In this document: positions 24,438 through 36,449 of the stretch, in pieces | Position numbering within the stretch: the stretch's first letter is position 1 | Layout: every line of letters starts with the position of its first letter | Assembly (NCBI RefSeq): GCF_036711975.1 | Contig: NC_091976.1 | Span: 18,290,001-18,354,000 of the forward strand | Length of the DNA: 64,000 nt | Source of the DNA: Onthophagus taurus | Lineage: Eukaryota > Arthropoda > Insecta > Coleoptera > Scarabaeidae | Reading direction: 5' to 3' | The notes under the pieces: generated by a model | Seen by the model: the letters and a program-made list of their open reading frames with translations, nothing else | Databases searched by the model: none | What the model was told of the DNA's origin: nothing | Program-made: the position numbers and the translations under genes

Positions 24438-27400
24438 GTTGATTAATACTAAAAATTTATCTCCTAAAATAAAAAAAGTTTTGGAGTTATATTAAAATTA
24501 GTGCATATTTGAATAAATACTAATAATAACTAAAGAGAAAATTTCACGTTCTAGGTATACACCTCAAATATCATTTGGATAAATAGATTAAATGTTAGAC
24601 GACCCTATTATATCTTCAAGAAAGATACCGAAAGATACCAACCTACAAGTATCACAGACAAATAGCCCAATCACCTAAATCATACGCTGTATATAAATAA
24701 ATGATAGAGCACGGATATAAAGAGGAATACAGAATGCCACATTAGTGTTGAACAACAATTTCATGGTAATCAACTGGATCAACAAGGAATTAACAGATTT
24801 AGATATAGGAACGAGAAAGATGTTCTGATAGCAGATGAGCCCATCATCCTCAAAGAGCCACGAAGAACTTCTACTAACCTTAAAAAAATGGCAAAATAGT
24901 GTGGACTCTTGCCATTATATTTTGGTGGCCAATCTAAAAAAACACTTGCTGTGAATGATTTGCATAATGTCATTGTCGATGAGGACCACGGCAGCAATTA
25001 ATCGAAAACCATACAAAGAAACCCCTTTATGCAATCTGTACGATGAGATATATATATCTATACGAACATAATATCTAGTAATTTCTAATGGTTAAAAATA
25101 GTAAATAATAAACCATTAGCTGAGAACGCCAAATATCGCCTATATCAAAAAGACTGTATCACCTTACACCTCCGTACTTGGAAAGCTATGACGCGATAGC
25201 AACGATAAGTCCTCAACATTTTTCGTAACACCATGTCAACGTGTAGCTGGAAATGATCTAGAGATACCAATTCAATTTGTACCAGAATCGTAAAATCATA
25301 ATCAATAAACCGGTATAACATAGCTTATCTGACTTTTCGGTCACCACGAAATATGAAAACATAACATTCGAGACTATGTATTCTACGAAGAACGTCAAAT
25401 ACCTACGTTCGCTGAAAAAAACAAAACAAATCTCAGGTTTCAAAATGGTAAACATAATAGTGGTTATGCTACAAACTGTAGTGGAAGTAGTCAAACGACT
25501 ACCAGAAAACATAATATGGCAGAATTTACCAGACAGTCTTTACGTACACCAATGATACAACTTTAACGTATAGATATGGGTGGAAGGGAAAAGAGAGGGT
25601 GATACTTATTTTAAAAAGTATTATGGGCCATTTATGACAAGTACTAACCAGGACAAATCCATAAATCAACTGAATTATGACGGAAAAAGCTGGAGTATCA
25701 ACCATGAGACGATTGGCGTAGGGTAAGGAAACGTTATAAGGCAAAAGCGGTGACTCAGAAAACAGGAAGAACATGTCAATCGATAGTTACCAAGAATACC
25801 GTTCTATGGGGGGGCAAACAAAATCCAAGTGACACCATTATTGGTTCTTCCATGAACATAAGGACAAGCTGTCCTTAAGTTTGAGAGAAAAAGAGGAAGA
25901 GAAGAGGAATAGGAAAGGAAGAGGAAAGGCAGAGGAGAGGAAGAGTTTATACAATGCAGCTTTTACACAACTTTTATTTCATCTATTTAAATTATTAAAC
26001 ACTAACTGTTCCCAATAAGATCAAGACGGATGCAAACTCGATAACATATTACTCTTTATTCACTTAGTAAGCTGTAGATGAAACGTTCGCGTATCAAGTT
26101 AGTATTGGGTGAAATCTTACACTGAATCTTTCCAAAGTAGAAGAATATATCAACACAACTTTATGTTCAGCTCATAAGTACCTCCATCGAAGCTTATTAT
26201 CATTCAAAGAATAACGCAACTCAGTCAGAAATGTTCAGGCTCTACGACTCAGCTCAACCTTATCTTTAATCCAAGAAATTTTCAATCGAACATCACAATT
26301 TACGAATGCGCTAATCCGGTCCAGTTGCAAAATATTATCTCCACTCGGAGTTAATCTATTCAAAGAATAAGAATGTGCCAAATTCTATACCATTTTCAAT
26401 GAAGTAATTACGGGACTGACTCTAACATTTTACCATTTCGAAGATTATTTCAATTTTATGTCGATGATTAAATACCTAAAATCTTCGATCATGCAATAAG
26501 GAACGACATCATGGAAAACTCGTGGTACAGGGGAAGGTTGATAGCAAAAGGTCAAAAGGCAGGACAAAGTTGAGATATATAGATCAAGTAAAGGATTTTT
26601 CATAGATATCGATTTCCCTTTACTATAGAAGACCACACAACGTCCATGAACAAATTACGACGTGCGCAATCGGACAACTACTGAAGAGAGAGATTGATGA
26701 TTCAACAATGCTATAGGGCAACATTTGAAATCCAACCTGCGAGTATGCCTCAATAAATCTCATAGGCAATAAAACAATTTTCAATCCTGCATATGGTAGA
26801 CATAATCACCTTAATTTGTTTTATTCCAAATGATAAAAGTTTTGTAATTTTTGTTTCGTTCAGCCATCTTCCGTTCACATTTCGTAAACTTATTTTTAAA
26901 TTATTCTTGAACTTCTTTATCTTATTTCTCATTCATTTTACGTATCGTCCTACATTCTTGTTGTTGGTTTGTCATTCTGTTTGTTGGTTGTCAATTGTTG
27001 GCGTTTTCCGATCTTTTGGCACAAAGAGCTCTTCATGGAACCTTTTAGAACCTAGAATCTTTATTAGTTTTTACCATCTTCTATCTTCGTTCTTTCTGTA
27101 CCCTTTATGGTATGTCTCTGTTTTAAGCATTACTTAAATTTCAAAATCAACATTATGTCTTTATGGGAACCTTTTAGTTCCTTCTGTTATTCCTTTTAGC
27201 TTCTTTGTTTACTGTTATTTTCTCTAAACTTTTTGTTTAGAAATTGTATTTCATAGGGACAAGAACAAACATATTCAAACTTCAAACGTCAACATAAAAT
27301 CTGGAAGTATACTGGAAAAATTCAAATCTCCAGAAGATGTATTTAGATACTCCAAGAAAATGTCTTGTATCAGTCTGAATAGATTAATGCACTGCAATAT

Positions 27401-30400
27401 ACAAAGTTTCGCAGGAATCTTTGAAATTGATGAAATTTGATTGTGCTTAATGCTTTCAAGAAAAGATAAAGAAAAGCAACCAAACAACACAATACATATT
27501 CAAGACTCCAACAAAACGTTTCAGGTAGTTGTATGTTTTCATGCAATTTATGTTTTTATTAAATCTAGAAGTCACGGCCTGACTGCAAAAATATGCCTGG
27601 AATTACATCGTCCAGATTCCAGGCACCAAGAAAATATTTTAAATTACACAGACTTCGGAACTCAAGCAGGTTGTACATCGTAATTACAATTACATTGCAT
27701 ACATCGCTGAGTTTCGCTAATCCAAGAAATCAAAGCTTCATATTATGTCGCATATATTTTAAAATCCAAGATGATGGTATCACCCTGCACAGTTCCATAA
27801 AAGATTCTGCATACTCTAAGAAACAGAATAAGATTCATAACCTGAGTTAATTTCATTGCATCGTGTAAAATAAGAAATAAGATGCCAAAAACTGAGTTAA
27901 TACTGCGTACAGAAGATGCAGCACTTTTCAGAAAATTTAAATAAATCCCAGAATACTGGTCACCGAGTTAGACTGAGTTACTGAATTTTTGAGCTTGAGT
28001 AATAATGAGTTGAGTAGTTTTGGTTCCGAGAACAAACATTTTTGAAAACACTAAGAATTAATAAAATCTAATCTTACCAAAAATATGTTTTAAATCATTC
28101 AAAACTATACCTATTTGCTTAATATTCTCCATATTCCTTTTATTAAGTCTTCTGTAAACCTTTTAATCCTTTATAAATTTTATCGATTTCTGAGTTGTTT
28201 AAAATGTCAATGTCTTTTCTATCATTAATTTATTGTAGTTTTCTGTCAAAAAATTACTCGTTTATGTTTAGCAATGAAACGTTTGAATCTGTGGTTTGAA
28301 AATTTTTTTCAAACCGATTGGAAGGTTACAAAAGATCCGATTTGATTTTTTACGGTTAAAATTCGTCATACCAAGCATGGATTTTATAGGATTCCGTTCT
28401 TTGCTACTGTTAACTTGTTTACAAGAGGTGCTGTGAAGCTGTCGAATTTGCGACATTTTGCATTGGTCGAAACGGGGGACAACAAAAAGGGCAATGTGGC
28501 CGACTGAGGGATGCTCGATCCATCATTTTAAGGGTTACTGACCAAATTTTGGTCGGTTACAGAACCGTAACAAAAAATAAAATGTTCTTCGAGATTTCTT
28601 TTAGTTTTTACAAAATAAATATTGTTTAAAATTGTTGTTGAGAATGTTGAAATTGGTTTTAATCGAATTTAGATAATCAAAGTATAAAAATAATTTGAAG
28701 GGAATAAAAATTGAGTTAAAATTAAGTTGGGCTTGATTCTACCCTGTGAGAACCATGTGGATGCATGCAAACGGTTCGGATGAGTTGCATATTTTCCATC
28801 TTTTCTATTGCGTTTCGTTACGATTGCGACCTCCGGCCGAAACTGTCACTTACAGATATTATAAATGGTCCATTTCTCCTTTTGTAACAAAAACGGGATT
28901 CGTCCGAAATAGGATATTTTGCGCGATTACCATCAATATTTCTGGTTATTGTAGGAAATGGACAAAGAACGAATAAAAAGAATGAATTCAATACCAAAAT
29001 TTTATACTAAACGTTCCAAATTTTGTTGATCGTTATAAAGATTGCAGATATTTATCGAAACTATAATAATAATAAAATCGATTCGAAAAATCTAAATTGT
29101 TTATGATATTCTTGTGTTAATCTTAGATCCCGTTCTATATTCATATTCTTCGTACACAGTGGGACGTCCGCAGGTCAACATTCTTCTAACACTGACCAGA
29201 CGTACCCGGTGTGCTATTTTTGGCCCATATTCGGACCGAAGAGAGCAAGTGGATGGCCGAGTCATTGACCATAAGCCTCGTTCTGGTCATTAAGACACGT
29301 GAAAAGCATAAATTTCTTTTCAACAACTTCGTATAATTAAAGCATCTTAAGATTTCTTGTCTACTCTTTGAGCAAAAATATAACGTTTTTAACAAAGAAA
29401 CTCATTTCTGTAATTCAATCAATTTTAGTCGTCCGATTGTCCACTTAAAAAAAATCGCAAACATTCCAAGGAGTAAACCATAAATAGGGGTCATATTTAA
29501 TAATTTAATTGCCATATTTTAGGAGAAGAGGGACGAGTTTAGCGGCTTATTTATGGCATATTAACGTTTCGCGGGATTTGAGCGTTTGATGTCCGTTTTA
29601 TAGCAAAGAAGGGCCAATAAAACGGTCGAAAGGTTATGACGACTTACGACGGGCGCAACTTCTTCTTCTAAACGGCCTTTTAATGCGCAAAATTTTATCG
29701 TATGTATAAGTAAAGAGAGAGTGCGTTACTCGAAACGAAACAACCATCAAATGTAATTACGTGTTTCATTTGGTATGCTAAAAGCTTAAAAAAAATTCAT
29801 TACGAATTTATCACCGTTAATAACACCTTGTTTGAATCTGTAATATAGCATGATCATGTAAATTATCTGTTAAACAAGTAGATAGGAAGTTGTAATAAAA
29901 AAAAAGATTTTTTCTTTCCTTTTTTTTTTTAAATGGTTTTGTAGTACCTGGTTAAGGTTAATAAATCGGGTTGTAAGTGGCCCCAAACTCAACAATGGCA
30001 AAACGAGATCCATTGAGGAAGGTTCCGAGAGAACTCCGGGAACGGCATTACACGCTTTTTCATTCATAATCTCCGGCGCAGTTTACCAACTTTAAATTAA
30101 ACCGGGGGCTTATCTGTCGAGTCTATCTACTTTCGGGCCGAACGTCTGCGAAGAGATTACGGTGAACCAGTTTGCTCTCCTCCTCAACTCTCTCTACTCG
30201 AATTAATTTTCAAACTTTACAAAACCGACACCAAGAGTCAACGATTTTAATCGCTACCAAAAAATTTTGGCACTCCAAAAGTCAAATTAAAAAAAAAACT
30301 AATTTTTTTATACAACTTAACAGGTGCTTTCTTATATTCTTGAATTGAAAAGAAAAAAATCATTTCGGACAATATGACCTGTGTCAAATTACGTCCAAAC

Positions 30401-30595
30401 CATTGTTGTCCCGGTTTTATTATTTTTTTCTTTTTTCTTGTTGTTGTACGTATACAGGTAGATCGGATTACACTACCGCCGGAATTTTGACCGGATATAG
30501 GGGGTTCGGACATTGAATACATCCACCAGAACCTCTTACAACACCTACAAAGGGGATACATGAAATGACGAGGAGGAACATCCTACTTGAATTAC
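24438..30595. other. Large stretch with no recognised gene
   Basis: Six kilobases without a supported gene. Short frames (24779-24997, 25258-25774, 26793-27137, 27441-27850, 28746-28976, 29186-29395) lack motifs and are often on both strands. A purine-rich GA tract lies at 25883-25945. Bases 29520-29700 and 30000-30210 are relatively GC- and CpG-rich and could be regulatory, but nothing specific is visible. Confidence 0.4.
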
Positions 30596-30598
30596 CTA

Positions 30599-31096
30599 CT
30601 TAAAAATACTCTTCGATATATGGGACATTCTATTCAAGTCTCTTATATCAAAACAGTTCTTTTTCAAATCTATTTTTAGGATTCTAGGAGGATGGTGTAT
30701 ACCACTATATGTTAGAAAATGAAGAAAGAAAAAAAGAAATTGAACTGTTAAGACTAAAGTCTACAGATTTAACCAAACAAGTATTTAAAGTTCATTTATA
30801 ACAGACCTAACTGCCATATCTGCAATTTTGCCAAATCCTACTGAACAGAATGTCGAAGATTTCGTTTATTATACATACGAGGAAATAATCAATATATTTG
30901 AAATGATATAAGAACTAAATACTGACTAGAACTGACAGTAGATCTAGAACTAGAAACTTTCGGAATAAAATGTGCGTTTTTTGGCAAAGTATTAACGTTT
31001 CGGATGTTATATTGCTGAACTCACAACACTCCATGATGAAATTTACCACGGAAACGGAGGACTGCAAAACAGTTACTTTTCATGGATGTTTTGGTC
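30599..31096 (+). repeat. Penelope-related repeat, copy A
   Basis: Matches 31686-32215 over its whole length. It contains a stretch rich in TAGAAC, the block TTAACGTTTCGGATG and, at its end, a frame KFTTETED followed by FMDVLV, which resembles the FTMExE...PFLDVLVxRK motif of Penelope-like reverse transcriptases. It abuts an oppositely oriented LINE tail. Confidence 0.55.
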
Positions 31097-31683
31097 TCTA
31101 GGAAATTGATCTAAAGGTGGTAGTTCAAGTCTTGTTCCATCGAACAGATCTATGCAACGAAAAGAATTTAAAGAAAGAAGATGTATGTAGCGCAAACAAG
31201 AATTTTGCACTCTCTGTACCCTAACCACATCAACACTGTCCAAACATGCATTATAGACATGAGTCAGATAAGTAAATTGCGATAGAACAAGTGACTCACA
31301 CAACAGCCTCTTCAAGCGCAAAGATAACATATTTCTGAAGGGAAATAGTTTTTGCAATTGCAAGTATGAACTAGAAACGTATTTCGAAATTTGCTATTTA
31401 TATCTAAATTTATTGTCCATAACTAAACCCAAATTCTTTGCATCAACAACCAATGGTATCGGGACTCCTCCGATCTCTAGCCGTACTATGTTCCGCCAAT
31501 ATCTGATATCCACCCCCAAACAGCATCACAACTGACTTACCAGCACTAAAAGGAAGTGCAACATGCAGAGAGCGTCTTCATAGTTCCATGGTTCAAACGA
31601 TATATATAGTTGTAAATCATCTGCATACCTCAAAATAGTAGAGGACCAAAGATAGTACCCTGTGGCACCCCTCTATTAGTTGG
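31073..31683 (-). mobile_element. Jockey-like LINE fragment, RT palm to C-terminus
   Basis: The minus strand reads NRGVPQGTIFGPLLF, a short deletion, then RYADDLQLYISFEPW with an intact YADD, then LGLVMDNKF and the C-terminal frame LCESLVLSQFTYLTHVYNACL. The upstream half of RT is absent here but present in the neighbouring copy at 32290-33420. Confidence 0.75.
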
Positions 31684-31685
31684 TC

Positions 31686-32280
31686 ACTTAAAAATACTCT
31701 TCGATATATGGGACATTCTTTTCAAGTCTCTTATATCAAAACAGTTCTTTTTCAAATCTATTTTTAAGATTCTAGGACGAAGGTATATACCAGTATGTGT
31801 TAGAAAATAAAGCAGGAAAAAAAGGAATTGAGCTGTTAATACTAAAGTCTACAGATTCACCCAAAAAAGTATTTAAAGTGCATTTATGGCAGACCTAATT
31901 GTCACATCGCAATTGCAATTCTGCCAAATCCTGCTTTAAAAAATGTCAAAGATTCAATTTATTATACATATCAGGAAATAATCAATGTATTTGAAATGAT
32001 ATAAGAACTAAATATAAGATAATTAACTCTAGAACTAAAATTAGAAGTAACACTAGTACTGACTAGAACTGACAGTAGGGTTAAAATGTGCGTTTTTTGG
32101 AAAAGTATTAACGTTTCGGATACTATATTGCTGAACTCACAACACCCCATGATGAAATTTACCACGGAAACGGAGGACTGCAAAATAGTTACTTTTCATG
32201 GATGTTTTGGTCTCCAGGAAGACATATGGTGACATGGAACTATGAGTATATCCAAAATAAGCAGCTATCTAGAACTGATC
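31686..32280 (+). repeat. Penelope-related repeat, copy B
   Basis: Second copy of the 30599-31096 repeat, about 90 percent alike by eye. It extends about 70 bases further into the Penelope-like frame (FMDVLVSRKTYGDMEL, stop, VYPK), which shows that copy A is a deleted derivative. The same minus-strand LINE sequence follows it. Confidence 0.55.
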
Positions 32281-32289
32281 TAAAGGTAG

Positions 32290-33420
32290 TTCAAGTTAAA
32301 GGTAATTCATAATCTGCATGCCTCAACTGACATGAAAGTTGGGAAGTATATAACGAAAATAGTAGTGGACCCAAGATACCACCCTGTGGGACCCCCCTTC
32401 ATAGGAAACTATCAATCTTCACAACTTGTCATCTATCAATAAAATAACTTTTAAGTAGCTGTCGCAGCTCACTCCCAATCCCCATGTACCGCAATGCCGA
32501 ACACAACACATCACGATCAACAGTCTCGAACGCTCTACCAAAATTCAATAATACTGCAATTAAATTTAGGCCTAAATCGATTACGGGTCACTTTTAACAA
32601 AACTGTCGTGGTGCTATGTCCCTGACAAAATCCCGACTGACATGGAAATGTGTCATTTACTTGGACGTATTCATATAGTTACTTAAAGATAATTTTTTCA
32701 AAAACATTAGACAAAATGGGCAGTAAGTGAATTGGTCTAAGGTTCTTCACTTCTACATGGTTTGATATCTTAGGGAGAAGCTTGACTAAGAGCATCTTCC
32801 AGCTTTTAGGGAAAACAGAATGTTCAATACAAACATTAAGAGAATACATATGAGGCAAACACAACCCCATCATGACCACATCAATGCCATCACAATCAGC
32901 TGCCTTGCATGATATACAGTGTACTGCATTCAGCACATCAATGTCACTAATTAATTCTAAGTTAAAATTATTATCGGAGAATAATCCTTGTGGTAAAGCG
33001 TCATATGAGAAAGGCGGACCAGAGCATACCTTTTCTCCCGAGTTGCCTCCATAATATTCGCGAATTGGCTGTAGAAGCAATGTGTTGGAAATAGGCTTTT
33101 TTCTCATTATGGACAACTCCTGTAATAAAATTGTGAAGCTCATTGTAATACCGCCAGTCCAAATCTAGTTTCGTTCTTTTGTATTTCAGCTTAACACTAT
33201 CTCTTAGCCTCATTAGATATTTGGTGTTACTTGTAATCCAAGGTTTAAATGGTTTCGTTACCATTTTTAACACTAAAAGGGCATGTTTCTCAAATAACTG
33301 CTGAATCATGTTATAAAAATAGACCAATTTATCATTTATATCAGCTATTCTGAAGATAAATTGAAGTGGTAAATGCTGCAAATCAAAGTCAAAGAGCTGG
33401 CGATAACTGAAATACTAAAT
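32290..33420 (-). mobile_element. Jockey-like LINE fragment, linker and RT N-terminal half
   Basis: Minus-strand frames give KMVTKPFKPWITSNTKYLM (linker), SCKAADCDGIDVVMM, FPKSWKMLLVKLLPK, VKNLRPIHLLPILSNVFEKI (RT fingers), then FGRAFETVDRDVLCSALRYM and RGVPQGGILGPLLFSLY. The palm active site is deleted, after which the sequence jumps to the same tail junction as the 31073-31683 copy. Several frame breaks are present. Confidence 0.8.
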
Positions 33421-33479
33421 AGTGTTATTCTTCACATCATTATAGTCGTCAGGATCATCTTAGGCATAGTTTCCTGTGT

Positions 33480-34010
33480 TTTTCTTCACATCTTTTCTCC
33501 TAGGTAATCGTTCGGAAGATTATCGCTTCATCTTTCTTAGGTTTTCCAATATTCTTTCGCCCTGCTGGTAATTTGCCCCTGTATGTTTATCTAATGTTTG
33601 CACCTATTATCCATCTTTGTCTCCTCATTTCTGCAGTCCCTAGCATTTATGTTTTGGATATTTTGGGTCAGATTTCTATTGCATAAGATAGTATAGGTAT
33701 AATTGGAGTCTTATAGACCCGGGCTATGGCTTTAATTCAAACATGTTTATTCTGACATATTGTATGCAAATTTCCCGGAGCATGATTTTATCATCGACCA
33801 TATGCTTGTATCTCATCGCTGCCTTGAAAGTAATCATTGATTTTGCTTCTGCCGCAAATTTTATGTTAAAATTTTTTGCTGTTTTATTAAACTGATGCAG
33901 TAGCCTCTCTGGAGATCATCTTCGTTCTACGCCACTAGCACCATATCGTTTGCATTAAATAGGATTTTAACCTCCCCATTTCCTACTTTGTATTCTTAGC
34001 TTGCGTACAC
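33480..34010 (-). mobile_element. RTE-like LINE fragment
   Basis: Minus-strand frame NANDMVLVA, stop, NEDDLQ, then FNKTAKNFNIKFAAEAKSM, which matches the FADDxVLIAExEDDLQxLLxxFNxTAKxFNM block of RTE-like RTs, with the active-site Asp pair damaged. A decayed tail follows. Confidence 0.65.
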
Positions 34011-35585
34011 AGGACAGAGCTTGGATAGATGCTAACTATCTAAGATTAGGACATGTTCAAATCAATAATGACAATTGAATGTAAAAATACACATAGTAAT
34101 TTGCTAAATACACCATACAGTAGAGTATGATCAGATCTGGAGACATGTTTAAAAGGATGAATATAAACCAACAAAATACTTGATCCAAATTAATATTGTC
34201 TACAAATTAAAAAAAAACTTTTTTAATTGACTTGGATAAAAAAAGAAATGGACTCAGTGCGAAATTTGATTCACTACCTGACCGCTATTATAAAAACGAA
34301 GAAGAAAAAAATCCCACGGCTATCTAAAGGAATTACCTGTTCCCTTCCAATCAAGGGCACGGTCATCTTTGTCCCGGGTCAATGTGTGCAGAGTTTTTTT
34401 CACATCTTTCTTTCTTCACGGTCTTACTGCCCCTTTGCTGTTTTTTTTCTTCTTTTTCTCTCTTTTTTAATAGAGGGTAGATTCCGATAACCGATAAAGA
34501 ACTCGCTGTTTACAGTTAGTCCCCGATATCTGACACCATACGGTGCCGAATAATGGCATTTAGATGGGCATCTCAGGATTCTATAGTTTTTTCCGGAGCT
34601 ATTGAACATTTTTTTTTAGTTCTCTCTTTATAAAATAAAAAAGTCCTTTGTGACCACTCTGTACGAAATTTGACGTAAGGCATTTTTAGGGTTCTTTCAA
34701 GAGCTGTTGAGATTTCTTTTTGGATCAATGTCCATTCATGGTCAGTTACTGAAAAAATTGCTAATTATTTGAATGGTTAATTTCGATGGTAGATTTTGAT
34801 GAATAATTTCGATTTCTACGATAACAAAAAAAAACTTTCTTATTTTCTAACCGTTAATTTCGAAGCGAAAATTTGTTGAAGAAAAAAATAAATAACAATA
34901 GACGAAATCTAGGCACGCGTACATCCTAAAGAAACCCAACGATGTGAAAAGTCTTTATTGGAATGACAAAACGACAAAACGCAGGCGGAACTAAGCAGGA
35001 AAAAAGACAAAGAGAACTAAGTAACGGGAAACGACAAAGTCGAAAGAAATTTTCTTGTTTAAAATACGCAAATTTCCTTTAAATACAAAATTATTTTTGT
35101 TGTAACATTCCAACATCCGGTTATCACATGATTAATCATCTTTTATCCTCTTAAGCACTGTCCAACAGATGTGGACAAACGCTCTTAGATAATCGTCACC
35201 CAGAACTTAATCGTTTATTTGCACTGTCCCAACGTCTTTTTACGAAGATCACATGTGTTGAAAATATGTCTCTTTAAAAGAAACTGGAGTACTATAAACT
35301 ATGTGGAGAAAAAAAATGAGTGGAAGAAAATGAAATTGAAATTAAAAAGAAATATCAAAAGTATTATAATTACTGAAAAAAAATTTACTTAATTATATAC
35401 TTAATGATAATTAAATTTATTTAATGATTAATAATAATTAATGAGTATTTAAATATTTTTTATGTAGCACACCCTATGTATACATATAAAATACACAGAG
35501 ATGACCAAGCTTTTTTTCTGGAAGAATATCCATGAATTTTTATCGAATTGATTCCTTACTTTATGTACACCGTGTATACACAGGG
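34011..35585. other. AT-rich stretch, nothing recognised
   Basis: The frame at 34227-34490 ends in a T-rich low-complexity run and overlaps a minus-strand frame at 34424-34609. No gene is supported. Confidence 0.4.
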
Positions 35586-35589
35586 CTTT

Positions 35590-36345
35590 AATGGAGTTAG
35601 TTTGTCTTATCTAGCTATCGGAAGAACATTCCGATTTTTGCTAACCGTATCATACCACAATATCGTTTTTCTTCAGATACACTTGCAATCCGCTCCATCC
35701 TAAAACATAAGGAAGACAGATAAAATCAGCTGATGCAGCACTTTCCGTGTCTTCCCTCTTTTGCGTTGCTTGACAGCTCGCTGGATATCCCTCAGAGTGT
35801 ATGTTCTTCTGGAGTACATCTTCTAAAAATCATTCTTCTTTCTTTAAATTCTTTTCATCACCTATCATTTCTGCTCGCTGGTATAAGGCCAATCACTAGA
35901 TACCTCTGAATCAGCTCTAGATACCTGTTTGTTAATAGCGTGTGTTTTCTGATAAACTCACAGTTCCATGTCTCCATCTCCCTAGAGATAAAAACATCCA
36001 GGAAAGGTTTTGCAGCTTCCGTTGCCATGGTAAATTTGATGGCATCCGAAACGTTAAATACTTTTTCAAAAAACTCACTGTTTAACCGAAAGTTTCTAGT
36101 TCTAGCTCTACTGTCACCTCTAGTGATAATGCTAGTGTTAGTTCAAGAGTTAATTACAATAATATTCTTATGCCATTTCAAAAACATTGATTATTTCCTC
36201 ATATGTGTAATAAACGGAACCTTCGACAATTTGTAAAGTAGGATTTGGCAAAGTTGTAGATATGACAGTCAGGGCTGTGACAAATTAGTATTCTTCTTGG
36301 AATTTAAATACTTTTTTGGTTGAAACTATAGCCTTTAGCCTTAGT
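35590..36345 (-). mobile_element. Penelope-like element fragment
   Basis: Minus-strand frames read KFTMATEAAKPFLDVFISRE, LLTNRYLELIQRYL and ICLPYVLGWSG (35699-35723), close to the FTMExE...PFLDVLVxRK, THTxRYL and LPYVxGLS blocks of Penelope-like RTs. The segment at 36020-36300 is an inverted copy of the 30599-31096 repeat, including the CGAAACGTTAA block. The fragment ends about 100 bp before the truncated start of methyltransferase copy M1. Confidence 0.65.
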
Positions 36346-36449
36346 GGTTGAATTTCGTTTTTCCTTTTTCAATTTGTATACAATGTGTTACACTGTATAT
36401 TTTTAAATGTTATTACAATAAATATTAAATTACCCACTTTTTAAAATTC

